From assembly GCA_900541985.1 (NCBI GenBank), contig UQLX01000031.1, positions 1 through 28,371 of the forward strand: a stretch of DNA of 28,371 bases, in the 5' to 3' direction. Below, piece after piece: positions 1-7,340 of this stretch (position 1 is the stretch's first letter; each line of letters starts with the position of its first letter). A model generated the notes under the pieces. It had not been told where the DNA came from. It saw nothing but the letters and a program-made list of their open reading frames with translations, and ran no database searches. Source of the stretch: an uncultured Blautia sp. Lineage in GTDB: Bacteria; Bacillota; Clostridia; Lachnospirales; Lachnospiraceae. Made by a program: the position numbers and the translations under genes.

Positions 1-2
1 GA

Positions 3-86
3 AAACATCACCAAATGGGTGATATTGTTAATCTTTTTAAACGTATCGACAGACCCCATAAACAAAGTGATTACAGCATGAAATAA
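3..86 (+). CDS. possible C-terminal tail of an unidentified gene (truncated by window edge)
   Basis: An open frame enters from the left edge and ends at a TAA at 84-86, giving about 27 residues ending in DYSMK. The residues are mixed and hydrophilic, as at the end of a real protein, but the stretch is too short to identify. The mobile element to the right suggests an element gene such as a mobilisation or replication protein; that is inference from position only. Frame 1 is also open for a similar length (to a TGA near 81), so the frame choice is uncertain. Confidence 0.22.
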   Translation, partial: KHHQMGDIVNLFKRIDRPHKQSDYSMK

Positions 87-103
87 TAATTAAACTCCAC
101 GGA

Positions 104-621
104 TTAAGGTTTAAAAAAATAAAAAAATTTTTGAATAACACTTAACAAATGAAGCGTATCAGTGCCTACCCATTGAGGGAAGAACATTCTCCCAATGTGG
201 AGCTTGACAATTTCATAGACGGCATTTCCGGTACATAACCTATGTACGAGCGAATCAGGCACGCCGCGAAGATGGACAGCCCCAGGAGGTGATGAATAGG
301 ACTGTTCCGAGCGATCCACGTCAGCCTGATACCCGAAAGTGGCATTTCAGGGCGCGATGACTGCATAGGGGTTAAAGATACTTCCTCACGGCCTCCTAAA
401 GACTTGGGGGGAACTCTGCGGCGCACGAGTAAAACGACGCTGTGGAGTTATGACAGCCGCGCCAGCGGAGACCGGAATGTCCCCATCGCCAGGGGTGCGT
501 GGCAAATGTGGCGAGTAAATTTTTCAAAGTCAGATACCATGCGCTGGCAGCTTCGGTTGCCAGCGCATTCATGTGATTTTGAAAGCAACAACCACATCTT
601 TGACAGAAAGGGGGACCACCT
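104..621. other. about 500 nt gene-poor region with many hairpins; candidate structured RNA or regulatory region of the element
   Basis: No frame here has both a ribosome binding site and protein-like composition. The first 50 nt are very A+T rich and the rest is G+C richer and full of inverted repeats. CCCATTG 169-175 pairs with 193-200 (one bulge). GTACATA 231-237 pairs with TATGTAC 241-247. CCTGA 325-329 pairs with TCAGG 347-351. A 12-bp helix joins 412-423 to 438-449 with several G-U pairs. CCGC 457-460 pairs with GCGG 465-468, and CCCC 481-484 with GGGG 492-495. An 11-bp perfect stem joins 539-549 to 558-568. G-U pairs favour an RNA transcribed from the plus strand over a DNA-only site. 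It lies just upstream of the excisionase-like gene, so it could be a leader, a standalone RNA, or a recombination or transfer site. I do not recognise it as a known family and see no group II intron domain V. Confidence 0.35.
539..568 (+). terminator. perfect 11-bp hairpin ahead of the excisionase-like gene, terminator or attenuator candidate
   Basis: Arms 539-549 and 558-568 are perfectly complementary, G+C rich and enclose an 8-nt loop containing TTCG. The tail that follows is only moderately T rich, so termination would be weak. Its position 53 nt before the HTH gene start would suit attenuation of the recombination genes. Confidence 0.35.
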
Positions 622-852
622 ATGGAAAAATTGATTTCGCGGAAAGAGGCTGCCAAATTACTGGGGATTAGCATTGCCACTTTGGATGCAGCTCGAAACA
701 GTGGGCTAATTTCCTATGTTCAGTATGTGCAAAATGGTTGCGTGTACTTTACAGATGCTGGCCTTCAGGAGTATATCGCAAAATGCACCCATCGTGCAAA
801 GCCAGTGGAAAAAAGCGCTACATACCGCAAGCTGCGAAGTGTCCGAGCTTGA
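622..852 (+). CDS. excisionase-like helix-turn-helix DNA-binding protein (76 aa)
   Basis: This small basic protein opens with SRKEAAKLLGISIATLDAAR (residues 5-24), the typical helix-turn-helix of the excisionase/MerR-like HTH_17 family. A wing-like stretch (residues 33-50) and a positively charged tail follow. Family members bend DNA at element ends and set the direction of tyrosine integrases, or act as small transcription factors. The start is supported by a G-rich ribosome binding site at 610-614, seven nt upstream. It sits 84 nt before the first integrase, the xis-int order of Tn916-like and other integrative elements. The excisionase role is inferred from size, fold and position. A plain regulator of the integrase genes is the main alternative. 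Confidence 0.75.
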   Translation: MEKLISRKEAAKLLGISIATLDAARNSGLISYVQYVQNGCVYFTDAGLQEYIAKCTHRAKPVEKSATYRKLRSVRA

Positions 853-936
853 GCTGTTCCGTATCCTTGCTGGAACCTAATATGTCTGATAAAACAAAGG
901 TACAGCGCTGGACATTATTCTTAGGAGGTGACGGAA

Positions 937-2148
937 TTGGCAAAAAGAAAAAGGGCAATTCCTCAATATGGTACGGTCGTGCTTAACGGCATTGAATATT
1001 ATAGAACCAGAGTCGAAGATTCGGATGGAAACAGAGTGGCGCTTTATGCAAAGACGCCCGAAAAGCTTTATGACAAGGAACTGGAGGCGTTAGAGCAGAT
1101 TGACAGTACTACGTTTCGTCGAAGATCGCCTACGGTTGCTGAGTACTGTGAGAAGTGGCTGCTGATGCAGTCCGTCCATGTTCGGGCCACCACCTTGACA
1201 GATTATACCTCTAAGGTGCGGCGGCACATTATTGGAGGGCTGGGAGACAAGAGAATGGCTGATGTATCCCTGGATGACATCCAACTTGCCCTCGTACCTG
1301 TTTCCAAGAAGTCGGCTTCGGTTTATAAGTCTGTGGTGATTCTCTGCAAGTCCATTTTCCGGGCGGCCAAGGAGAGCCATGTGATTGACGAGGACCCGAC
1401 CATATACCTGGATGCAAAGGGAGGAGTTCCCCAGGAAGAAAGACAGGCATTGACGGATGAACAGGTTGAGCGGCTTTTGGACACGATCCGGGATTTGCCG
1501 CCCTATGTATTTGTGATGATCGGTTTATATGCCGGTCTGCGCCGGGAAGAAATCCTGGCGCTGCAATGGGATTCTGTGTATCTGGATGCAGAGGCTCCGT
1601 ACTTAACGGTACGGCGGGCATGGCACACAGAACATAACAGGCCGGTCATTCTTACCGAGCTAAAGACCAAAGCGGCACAAAGAAACATTCCTCTCCCGGT
1701 CTGTCTGGTTGAATGTCTGAAAGATGCAAAGAAAAAATCCACTTCGGATTATGTGATTGCCAATCGGGACGGTGATCCGCTATCCTATACACAGTTTAAG
1801 CGGCTGTGGCAGTATATTGTGACGCGGACTGCAAAGCCGAGAATGGCCAGAAAACTTGTGGACGGAAAGTATGTAAAATATATGCTTTACCCGAAACTTG
1901 GAGAAAAAGCCAGGAATAACGGCCATGTGGTATATAGCCTGGATTTTGAAGTGACACCGCATCAGCTGCGGCACACCTACATCACCAATCTGATTCATTC
2001 TTCGGTGGACCCCAAAACGGTACAATATTTGGCGGGCCATGAAAGCAGCAAAATCACGATGGACATTTACGCAAAGGTCAAATACAACAGGCCGGATGAT
2101 CTTGTCAAAGCAATGGGCTGTGCCTTTGACTTATGGGACGCTGTGTAA
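937..2148 (+). CDS. tyrosine-type site-specific integrase, copy 1 (403 aa, TTG start)
   Basis: This phage/ICE-type tyrosine recombinase integrates and excises the element by cutting DNA and forming a 3'-phosphotyrosine link. An N-terminal arm-binding part (about 1-60) is followed by a SAM-like core-binding domain (about 65-160) and a catalytic domain (about 170-390). Catalytic residues are all present: R202 in AGLRREE, H342-x-x-R345 in TPHQLRHTY, H368 in LAGHESS and the nucleophile Y378 in TMDIYAKV; a Lys in LKTKAA (242-244) fits the beta-hairpin lysine. I chose the TTG at 937 because AGGAGG at 923-928 lies eight nt upstream, and because this start aligns residue for residue with the second integrase. 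The GTG at 928 overlaps the ribosome binding site. A strong terminator follows the gene. Its close downstream paralogue is the unusual feature. Confidence 0.93.
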   Translation: MAKRKRAIPQYGTVVLNGIEYYRTRVEDSDGNRVALYAKTPEKLYDKELEALEQIDSTTFRRRSPTVAEYCEKWLLMQSVHVRATTLTDYTSKVRRHIIGGLGDKRMADVSLDDIQLALVPVSKKSASVYKSVVILCKSIFRAAKESHVIDEDPTIYLDAKGGVPQEERQALTDEQVERLLDTIRDLPPYVFVMIGLYAGLRREEILALQWDSVYLDAEAPYLTVRRAWHTEHNRPVILTELKTKAAQRNIPLPVCLVECLKDAKKKSTSDYVIANRDGDPLSYTQFKRLWQYIVTRTAKPRMARKLVDGKYVKYMLYPKLGEKARNNGHVVYSLDFEVTPHQLRHTYITNLIHSSVDPKTVQYLAGHESSKITMDIYAKVKYNRPDDLVKAMGCAFDLWDAV

Positions 2149-2174
2149 GTTCCGAACAATTCAGAAAATGAAGT

Positions 2175-2209
2175 AAGAGCGAGACAAGGATGTCTCGCTC
2201 TTAGTTTTT
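2175..2209 (+). terminator. rho-independent terminator after integrase 1
   Basis: A perfect 12-bp stem (2175-2186 with 2191-2202) with loop AGGA is followed by a T run at 2205-2209. It separates the two integrase genes, so integrase 2 needs read-through or its own promoter. Confidence 0.9.
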
Positions 2210-2293
2210 CCTTGGCCGTATCTTTGATTCAATTTGAAATCTCTGATAAAAAGGAGGTGTAGATACATCACCACGCGAGAAAGGAAATTAATT

Positions 2294-3505
2294 ATGGCAA
2301 AGAAGAAAAAAAACATACCTCAATATGGAACCGTCACACGAAAGGGTGTCCTGTATTACAGAACCCGGATTCTGGACGCAGACGGCAAGCAGGTGAGCTT
2401 GTATGGGACTACCTGCGAGGAACTGTACGATAAAGAGCAGGAGGCGAGACGCCAGGTAGCGGAGATCATCTTCCACCGGGAGCATCCTACTGTGGCCGAG
2501 TATTGTGAGAAGTGGCTGTTGATGCAATCCGCAAAAGTGTCGCCGGCTACACTGAAGGGCTACGCCTCCAATATGAAGAACTACATTATCAAGCCTTTGG
2601 GAGATATGTATATGGAGGAAGTAACAGCGGATGATATTCGTCTGGCGCTGATCCCATTGTCCAATAAGTCCGAGAGCCTGCACAATACGGTGAATATGCT
2701 CCTCAAGTGCATTTTTTACTCGGCAGAGCGGAGCCAGTTGCTGGAATACAATCCGTGTGAGGGGATTTCGGCAAAAGGAGGGAAACCGACCCAAAAGAAA
2801 GATTCGCTGACAGACCAGCAGGTGGAAGTGCTGCTGGAAACCGTCAAAGGACTTCCGCCGTATCTGTTTACCATGATCGGCTTATATGCCGGTCTGCGCC
2901 GAGAAGAAGCTCTCGCCTTGCAATGGGATTGTGTGTTCCTCGATGCACCCACTCCATATATCTCTGTGCGGCGCGCATGGCGATCAGAGCATAACAGACC
3001 GGTTATCTCTACAACGCTTAAGACGAAAGCAGCAAGAAGGGATATTCCCATTCCCAAATGCCTTGTGAATTGTCTGCGGGAAGCCAAGGCTGCCTCCAAA
3101 TCGGAATATGTGATTGCCGATAGTGAGGGACAGCCCTTGTCATATTCGCAGTTCAAACGTGTCTGGCAGTACATCGTTGTTCGGTCTACCAAGGAGCGTA
3201 CCTATTATAAGTATGTGAACGGACAGAGCATCAAGTACACTGTTCAGCCGAGTCTGGGAGGACATCAGAAAAACAATCCCAACATTGTGTATAGCCTGGA
3301 CTTCGATGTGACACCGCACCTGCTGCGGCATACCTACATCACCAATCTTCTGTATGCAGGTGTTGACCCCAAGACGGTCCAGTACCTTGCCGGACATGAG
3401 AACAGCAAGACAACTATGGACATCTATGCAAGAGTAAAGTATAATAAACCAGAACAGCTATTCGATGTAGTAAATTCTGCATTTCATCAAGCTGTCCCCT
3501 CGTAA
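2294..3505 (+). CDS. tyrosine-type site-specific integrase, copy 2 (403 aa)
   Basis: A second full-length tyrosine recombinase, the same length as copy 1 and aligned to it without gaps at about 58% identity by hand count. The catalytic set is intact at the same positions: R202 (AGLRREE), H342 and R345 (TPHLLRHTY), H368 (LAGHENS) and Y378 (TMDIYARV). The ATG at 2294 is chosen because AAGGA at 2281-2285 lies eight nt upstream and the N-terminus MAKKKKNIPQYGT matches copy 1. An in-frame ATG at 2234 would add 20 residues without similarity. Differences concentrate in the presumed DNA-contacting core-binding domain (about 81-170), consistent with a different site preference; that is inference. The two enzymes could act together, be relics of two nested elements, or be a diverged duplication. 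Confidence 0.92.
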   Translation: MAKKKKNIPQYGTVTRKGVLYYRTRILDADGKQVSLYGTTCEELYDKEQEARRQVAEIIFHREHPTVAEYCEKWLLMQSAKVSPATLKGYASNMKNYIIKPLGDMYMEEVTADDIRLALIPLSNKSESLHNTVNMLLKCIFYSAERSQLLEYNPCEGISAKGGKPTQKKDSLTDQQVEVLLETVKGLPPYLFTMIGLYAGLRREEALALQWDCVFLDAPTPYISVRRAWRSEHNRPVISTTLKTKAARRDIPIPKCLVNCLREAKAASKSEYVIADSEGQPLSYSQFKRVWQYIVVRSTKERTYYKYVNGQSIKYTVQPSLGGHQKNNPNIVYSLDFDVTPHLLRHTYITNLLYAGVDPKTVQYLAGHENSKTTMDIYARVKYNKPEQLFDVVNSAFHQAVPS

Positions 3506-3677
3506 AAGTGGCCTGTTTTTTGGTTAAGGAATAGGACAACCGAGGGGCCGAGGCTCAAAAAAGCCCGGAATATCAAGGAAAATCATCGCTCAGACGATTG
3601 AAATACGGTCTCAAAGCAGCTCGTAGAGCGCCTCAGTTCTCTAAACGATAATTTTAAGATTATCAGAGAAGACAATA
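3506..3677. other. integrase-to-chromosome junction region, no gene seen
   Basis: This stretch lies between integrase 2 and the convergent regulator gene. No frame has a ribosome binding site. Short inverted repeats occur (GCTC-GTA-GAGC near 3619-3629 and the att-like repeat at 3637-3670). The boundary between element and chromosome most likely falls here, but I cannot place it without the empty site or the other element end. Confidence 0.4.
3637..3670. repeat. 34-bp two-tier inverted repeat, candidate attachment core site
   Basis: TTCTCT 3637-3642 and AGAGAA 3665-3670 form outer arms. GATAAT 3647-3652 and ATTATC 3659-3664 form inner arms around a 6-nt centre, TTTAAG. Six-bp arms around a 6-nt spacer is the layout of tyrosine recombinase core sites, and the position just beyond the integrases is where an attR would lie. 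The outer arms are offset by four unpaired bases on one side, so it could equally be an RNA hairpin. Confidence 0.35.
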
Positions 3678-3707
3678 CCCCGGAAATGAAAGTTTCCGGG
3701 GTTTCTT
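3678..3707 (+). terminator. terminator hairpin between integrase 2 and the minus-strand regulator
   Basis: CCCCGGAAA (3678-3686) pairs perfectly with TTTCCGGGG (3693-3701) around a 6-nt loop, followed by TTTCTT on the plus strand. The convergent response regulator gene stops at 3733, so the hairpin may also end its transcript, although the minus-strand tail is less T rich. Confidence 0.8.
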
Positions 3708-3732
3708 ATATCTATAAGTTATCTTTCGTTTA

Positions 3733-5256
3733 TTATTCTGCAGTTTCCCGGTATTCTCTGGGAGTCATTCCGGTATACTGTTTAAAAACCTTACTGAAAT
3801 ACCGGGGATTATCATATCCTGTCATATCGCAGATCTCAACGATCTTTTTGTCGGAGCTCCGAAGGAGTTCCTTAACTTTTTCCATCCGTATTTCTGTGAG
3901 ATATTCGATAAAATTGCGGCCGGTTTTTTCTTTAAAAAGACGGCTCAGGTAATTGGGATGGAGATAAAACTGCTCTGCCAGGAAATTCAGGCTGATATTT
4001 TCAGCATAGTGCTGGCAGATAAAAAGCTGGATTTCCCGAATGACATCCTTACTCAGTGTCTGTTCATCTGAGCGGTTGAGCAGTGAAATAAGCCATTCTA
4101 TATAAGAAGTCATAGAATCTGCACTGCTTTTATGACTTCGTGCCAGAAGAATGTGGCTGAGGGTGGAATTGAGTTGTGTATGCAGTTCTTCTTCGTTCAG
4201 ACGAAGATCCTTCAGATAGCTGTTCAGTTCAATCAGGAAACTGATGCAGGCGGTCTGGTACTGGGTAAGGGATGGAGACTGCTCAAGAAGTGAATGCATA
4301 GCCTCTTCTAACAAGGGGATGGCATTTATACGCGTCTCCGGATTCGTAAGCCTGCGGAAAATTTCAGGGAGAATATCCTGAAGAGACTGAGAACCGGCTG
4401 AAAAAAGCTGCTCAATATTCTGGTAGAGGATGATAGAATCTCTGGTACCTGCACGGTGATAATGACGTGCTCTGCGTGCTTCCTCCCAGCCCTCGTGGAT
4501 CTTTTCAAGCCCGAATTTCCGGCTGCTGGCACCGCAAAACCATTCTTCAAGACCAGGACAAAGCTGTTCCAGAAGAGAGGTAAGGGAATCAAAGGAAGAA
4601 TCCGAGTCCCAGGGAAGCAGGACAAAAAGTGAAAATATCTCATCATCCAGAAATATGGCAGAGGGAATCAGAGATGTAAACTGGTTTCTCATCTGCTGTT
4701 TTTTTAAATCAATCTCCTGCTGGCACAATTCCTTGTTTTTTAAAATCATAGAAAATCCATACCATTGTTTCAGATTCGGAAGATCATATCTGTCAGAATC
4801 TATCTGAGAATAACCTTTGGCTGAGGATAATAGCAGGGCTTCCAGGCGATTGGTGTGGATCTGCGATTCTTTTTGACGGATGGCAAACTCTCCGCGGAGA
4901 CGTTCCAGAAGAGCTTCGATGTCTTTCAGTACCACGGGCTTGGTCAGATAGTCGATGGCACCATTACGGATAGCCTCCTGGGCATAGGAAAAATCAGAGT
5001 ATCCGCTGAGGATCACAGACCGGATATCAGGATATTCCTTCCGGAGGATTTTAAGAAGCTCCAGCCCTGTCATTCCGGGCATGCGGATATCCATGAATAC
5101 AACGTCAATATGCTTCTTTTTGAGCAGAGACAGGGTTTCCTCCCCGCCGGATGCAGTTCCGGCTACCTCAAAACCATAGTTGTCCCATTTTACAAAACGA
5201 GCCAGTCCCCGGCATACGATTTCTTCATCATCTACGATCAATACCTGATAGGTCAT
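3733..5256 (-). CDS. YesN-like response regulator with AraC-type DNA-binding domain (507 aa)
   Basis: A receiver domain (about 1-120) carries the acidic pair D9/D10, phospho-acceptor D56 in FMDIRMPG and the TKPV lysine motif. A middle segment of about 280 residues has no motif I recognise. The C-terminus (about 405-505) is a double helix-turn-helix AraC domain ending in the signature around GYDNPRYFSKVFKQYTGMTP. The family activates transport and hydrolase genes when phosphorylated by a LytS-like kinase. The ATG shares four bases (ATGA) with the kinase stop codon, and AGGAGG near 5268-5273 precedes it, so the pair is translationally coupled. The likely targets are the adjacent solute-binding protein and permease genes, through the divergent promoter region at 8754-8881; this is inferred from context. 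Confidence 0.93.
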   Translation of the reverse strand: MTYQVLIVDDEEIVCRGLARFVKWDNYGFEVAGTASGGEETLSLLKKKHIDVVFMDIRMPGMTGLELLKILRKEYPDIRSVILSGYSDFSYAQEAIRNGAIDYLTKPVVLKDIEALLERLRGEFAIRQKESQIHTNRLEALLLSSAKGYSQIDSDRYDLPNLKQWYGFSMILKNKELCQQEIDLKKQQMRNQFTSLIPSAIFLDDEIFSLFVLLPWDSDSSFDSLTSLLEQLCPGLEEWFCGASSRKFGLEKIHEGWEEARRARHYHRAGTRDSIILYQNIEQLFSAGSQSLQDILPEIFRRLTNPETRINAIPLLEEAMHSLLEQSPSLTQYQTACISFLIELNSYLKDLRLNEEELHTQLNSTLSHILLARSHKSSADSMTSYIEWLISLLNRSDEQTLSKDVIREIQLFICQHYAENISLNFLAEQFYLHPNYLSRLFKEKTGRNFIEYLTEIRMEKVKELLRSSDKKIVEICDMTGYDNPRYFSKVFKQYTGMTPREYRETAE

Positions 5257-7202
5257 AAGCTGTCTGCACCTCCTGTGATGTCTGTCATATTTTCAGAATA
5301 ATTTCTAAGGGGAAGTAAAATTTCTATCCTGGTACCTTTTCCAGGGGCACTGGAAATCCGAAGCCCATAGGCTTCCCCGTAAAAAAGCCGGATTCTCTGG
5401 TTGACATTTACCAGTCCGATGCTTCCGTCCGAAGCTTCTTCTTCATCCAAGGAGATCTGAAGAGCCTGAAGTTCGCTTTCTTCCATTCCCCGTCCGTTAT
5501 CCTCCACGAGAATATGAAGGACATTATCGCAGGCTGAAGAATGGATTCTGATAAAATATCCGCTGCTGGCATCTCCAAAAGCATGGACGACGGCATTTTC
5601 CATGATTGGCTGAAGAATAAACTGCGGAATGTAAACAGACTGATCGTCTACCTCTGTTTCCAGGAACAGCTGTATTTTTTCACTGTGGCGGAAATTGATC
5701 ACATCCAGATAAATAGAAGCATGTTCGATTCCTTCCCTGAGTGTGATGGTATTGCCTCCTGTTTTCATTCCCAGACGGCAGAGGCGGCTGAATTTTTCAA
5801 TCATTTCTGTAACCGGACTTTCCCCGTCTGCTTCATACATGGCCTCCCAGCGGATGATATCCAGAGTATTATAAAGAAAATGTGGATTAATCTGCATAAG
5901 CATAGCGTCTAACTGGGCATTTTTCCAGCTGAGCTGCAGCTTCTGGCGGTGAATTTCTGAGAGGTATACCTGATCGATCAGCTGATTGGTATTTTCAGCC
6001 ATTTCGTTAAAACGGTCTCCCAGAGCTGTGATCTCATCATGCCCACTGTTTTCATAGCGGGCGGTCCACTTTCCGCTTCCTGTTTTTTTCATGACCCGGT
6101 TCAGTTTTTTCAGAGGATCCGAAATACTGAAGGTAACATAATAGGAAAGGATAAAGCAGGCGATCACTGTGCCGATCAATACCAGGATACAGAGATTCCG
6201 GATATGGTAGGAGTGTGCCAGAAGTGCGTCCAGATTGGCAATATAACAGGCAAACATTTCTGTGTCGGGAATCTGCTCGTAAGCCAGAAGGATATTCTGA
6301 CGGTCAATCTGAAGCTGTTCGATGCTTTTTCTTTTTTGCAGCATTTCTCCAAAAAGTTCCGGGATACGGGGAAAGGAAGGAGATTTGATGCTGGGATCAA
6401 ACCAGGCAAGGACTCCGCTTTTTCCGATCAGAAAGGTATTGCCCTGATCGTCATTTCCGGAAGGAGTTTCGATATCGGAAAAGGTACTGCGGTCAATGTT
6501 AAAAAGCAGTATACCCAGAAAATCTCTGGTATTTGGTTCATATACAGCAATTTCCATGGTGATGATATTTGCAAAGCCATAGACAACCTGTTCATTTTTG
6601 TAAAAAATCCCTGTCTGTTCTTTGTCGTCCATCCAGACAGGATAGCCCCGCTTATCCTGTGGAAAAAGATAGAAATCGGACTTGTAAAAGGCATCCAGAT
6701 CCCGGATAGTGCCGCCTCTCTGAAAGCCGTTATCCTCTACCATATGGTACTGACGGGAGGGAGTGACAAACTGGATGTTTACAATATGTTTTTTGTTCTG
6801 GCGCAAAGAATAGAGCCTGTTTTCGATCAGAAAGGTGTTTGTCTGAAACAGCTGCTCCTGACCGGGACTTCTGTTTTCCGGCAGAGAAGAATTTTCGGAG
6901 ATAGCTCTGATGATCCGGCTGTCATTATAAAAATTAAGCGCCATATTTTCATATTCTTCCATGGTATCCTGTATTTTCAGCCGGGTGTTCTGAACCAGCA
7001 TAGAGGTATAGCGGGTAAGGTTCAGATTGATTTCTCTGGAATACTGAAAAAAGGAAAAAAAGGTAAGAAACAGCGCTGAGATAAGCAGGAGTGCAAGAAA
7101 GGAAACATTCAGGCGTTTAAAGATACCCACCTTTCGGAGCTGTCTTGTTACCAGAGAATTCCATTTTTGTTTTGCTGTGCGGATCATATGGATGAATTTC
7201 AT
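5253..7202 (-). CDS. LytS/YesM-type sensor histidine kinase (649 aa)
   Basis: A short cytoplasmic N-terminus precedes membrane segment 1 (about 32-52). An extracytoplasmic Cache-like sensing region (about 53-335), membrane segment 2 (about 336-358), a HAMP linker (about 359-412) and a His_kinase/HATPase module follow. The phospho-accepting H441 lies in MQINPHFLYNTL, the N-box in QPIMENAVVHAF (N536), and the G-box in VEDNGRGM (about 566-573). It should autophosphorylate on sensing an external sugar or a liganded binding protein and pass phosphate to the overlapping response regulator. The ATG at 7202 has GGAGG at 7209-7213, six nt upstream. A frame extension to 7283 lacks a ribosome binding site and would spoil the N-terminus. 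A terminator separates it from the upstream solute-binding protein gene. Confidence 0.94.
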   Translation of the reverse strand: MKFIHMIRTAKQKWNSLVTRQLRKVGIFKRLNVSFLALLLISALFLTFFSFFQYSREINLNLTRYTSMLVQNTRLKIQDTMEEYENMALNFYNDSRIIRAISENSSLPENRSPGQEQLFQTNTFLIENRLYSLRQNKKHIVNIQFVTPSRQYHMVEDNGFQRGGTIRDLDAFYKSDFYLFPQDKRGYPVWMDDKEQTGIFYKNEQVVYGFANIITMEIAVYEPNTRDFLGILLFNIDRSTFSDIETPSGNDDQGNTFLIGKSGVLAWFDPSIKSPSFPRIPELFGEMLQKRKSIEQLQIDRQNILLAYEQIPDTEMFACYIANLDALLAHSYHIRNLCILVLIGTVIACFILSYYVTFSISDPLKKLNRVMKKTGSGKWTARYENSGHDEITALGDRFNEMAENTNQLIDQVYLSEIHRQKLQLSWKNAQLDAMLMQINPHFLYNTLDIIRWEAMYEADGESPVTEMIEKFSRLCRLGMKTGGNTITLREGIEHASIYLDVINFRHSEKIQLFLETEVDDQSVYIPQFILQPIMENAVVHAFGDASSGYFIRIHSSACDNVLHILVEDNGRGMEESELQALQISLDEEEASDGSIGLVNVNQRIRLFYGEAYGLRISSAPGKGTRIEILLPLRNYSENMTDITGGADSL

Positions 7203-7251
7203 TTGGGACCTCCGTAACATGTATGTAAACATAATGCATGAATTATTTTTT

Positions 7252-7257
7252 ATTATA
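7252..7257 (-). promoter_or_regulatory. possible -10 box (TATAAT) for the kinase-regulator pair
   Basis: A perfect TATAAT reads on the minus strand between the terminator and the kinase start. The best -35-like hexamer (TTGTGT) is about 20 nt upstream, longer than ideal. It would allow constitutive low expression of the sensor pair despite the terminator. Confidence 0.35.
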
Positions 7258-7277
7258 ACACCATTTTTGGGAAAAAG

Positions 7278-7314
7278 ACACAATAAAAGGAGTACGGATC
7301 AACCGCACTCCTTT
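7278..7314 (-). terminator. rho-independent terminator between solute-binding protein and kinase genes
   Basis: A 12-bp stem (7303-7314 with 7286-7297, one G-U pair) with loop TTGAT is followed by TTTTATTG on the minus strand. It lies between the solute-binding protein stop at 7341 and the kinase start at 7202, so it should make the binding protein transcript more abundant than the regulator transcript. Confidence 0.85.
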
Positions 7315-7340
7315 GGCATATAAAAGAAAATGGATAGGAT

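Noticed and set aside
1..620. Group II intron or IS remnant in the left gap
   Set aside because: No domain V-like hairpin, no reverse transcriptase or transposase fragment and no terminal inverted repeats were found.
104..680. Several 70-95 codon frames in the left gap on both strands
   Set aside because: They overlap each other and run through strong hairpins; none has a ribosome binding site and recognisable motif.
6039..7079. Plus-strand open frame of 346 codons
   Set aside because: It is antisense to the system A kinase, whose motifs are complete; no ribosome binding site or family motif was seen.
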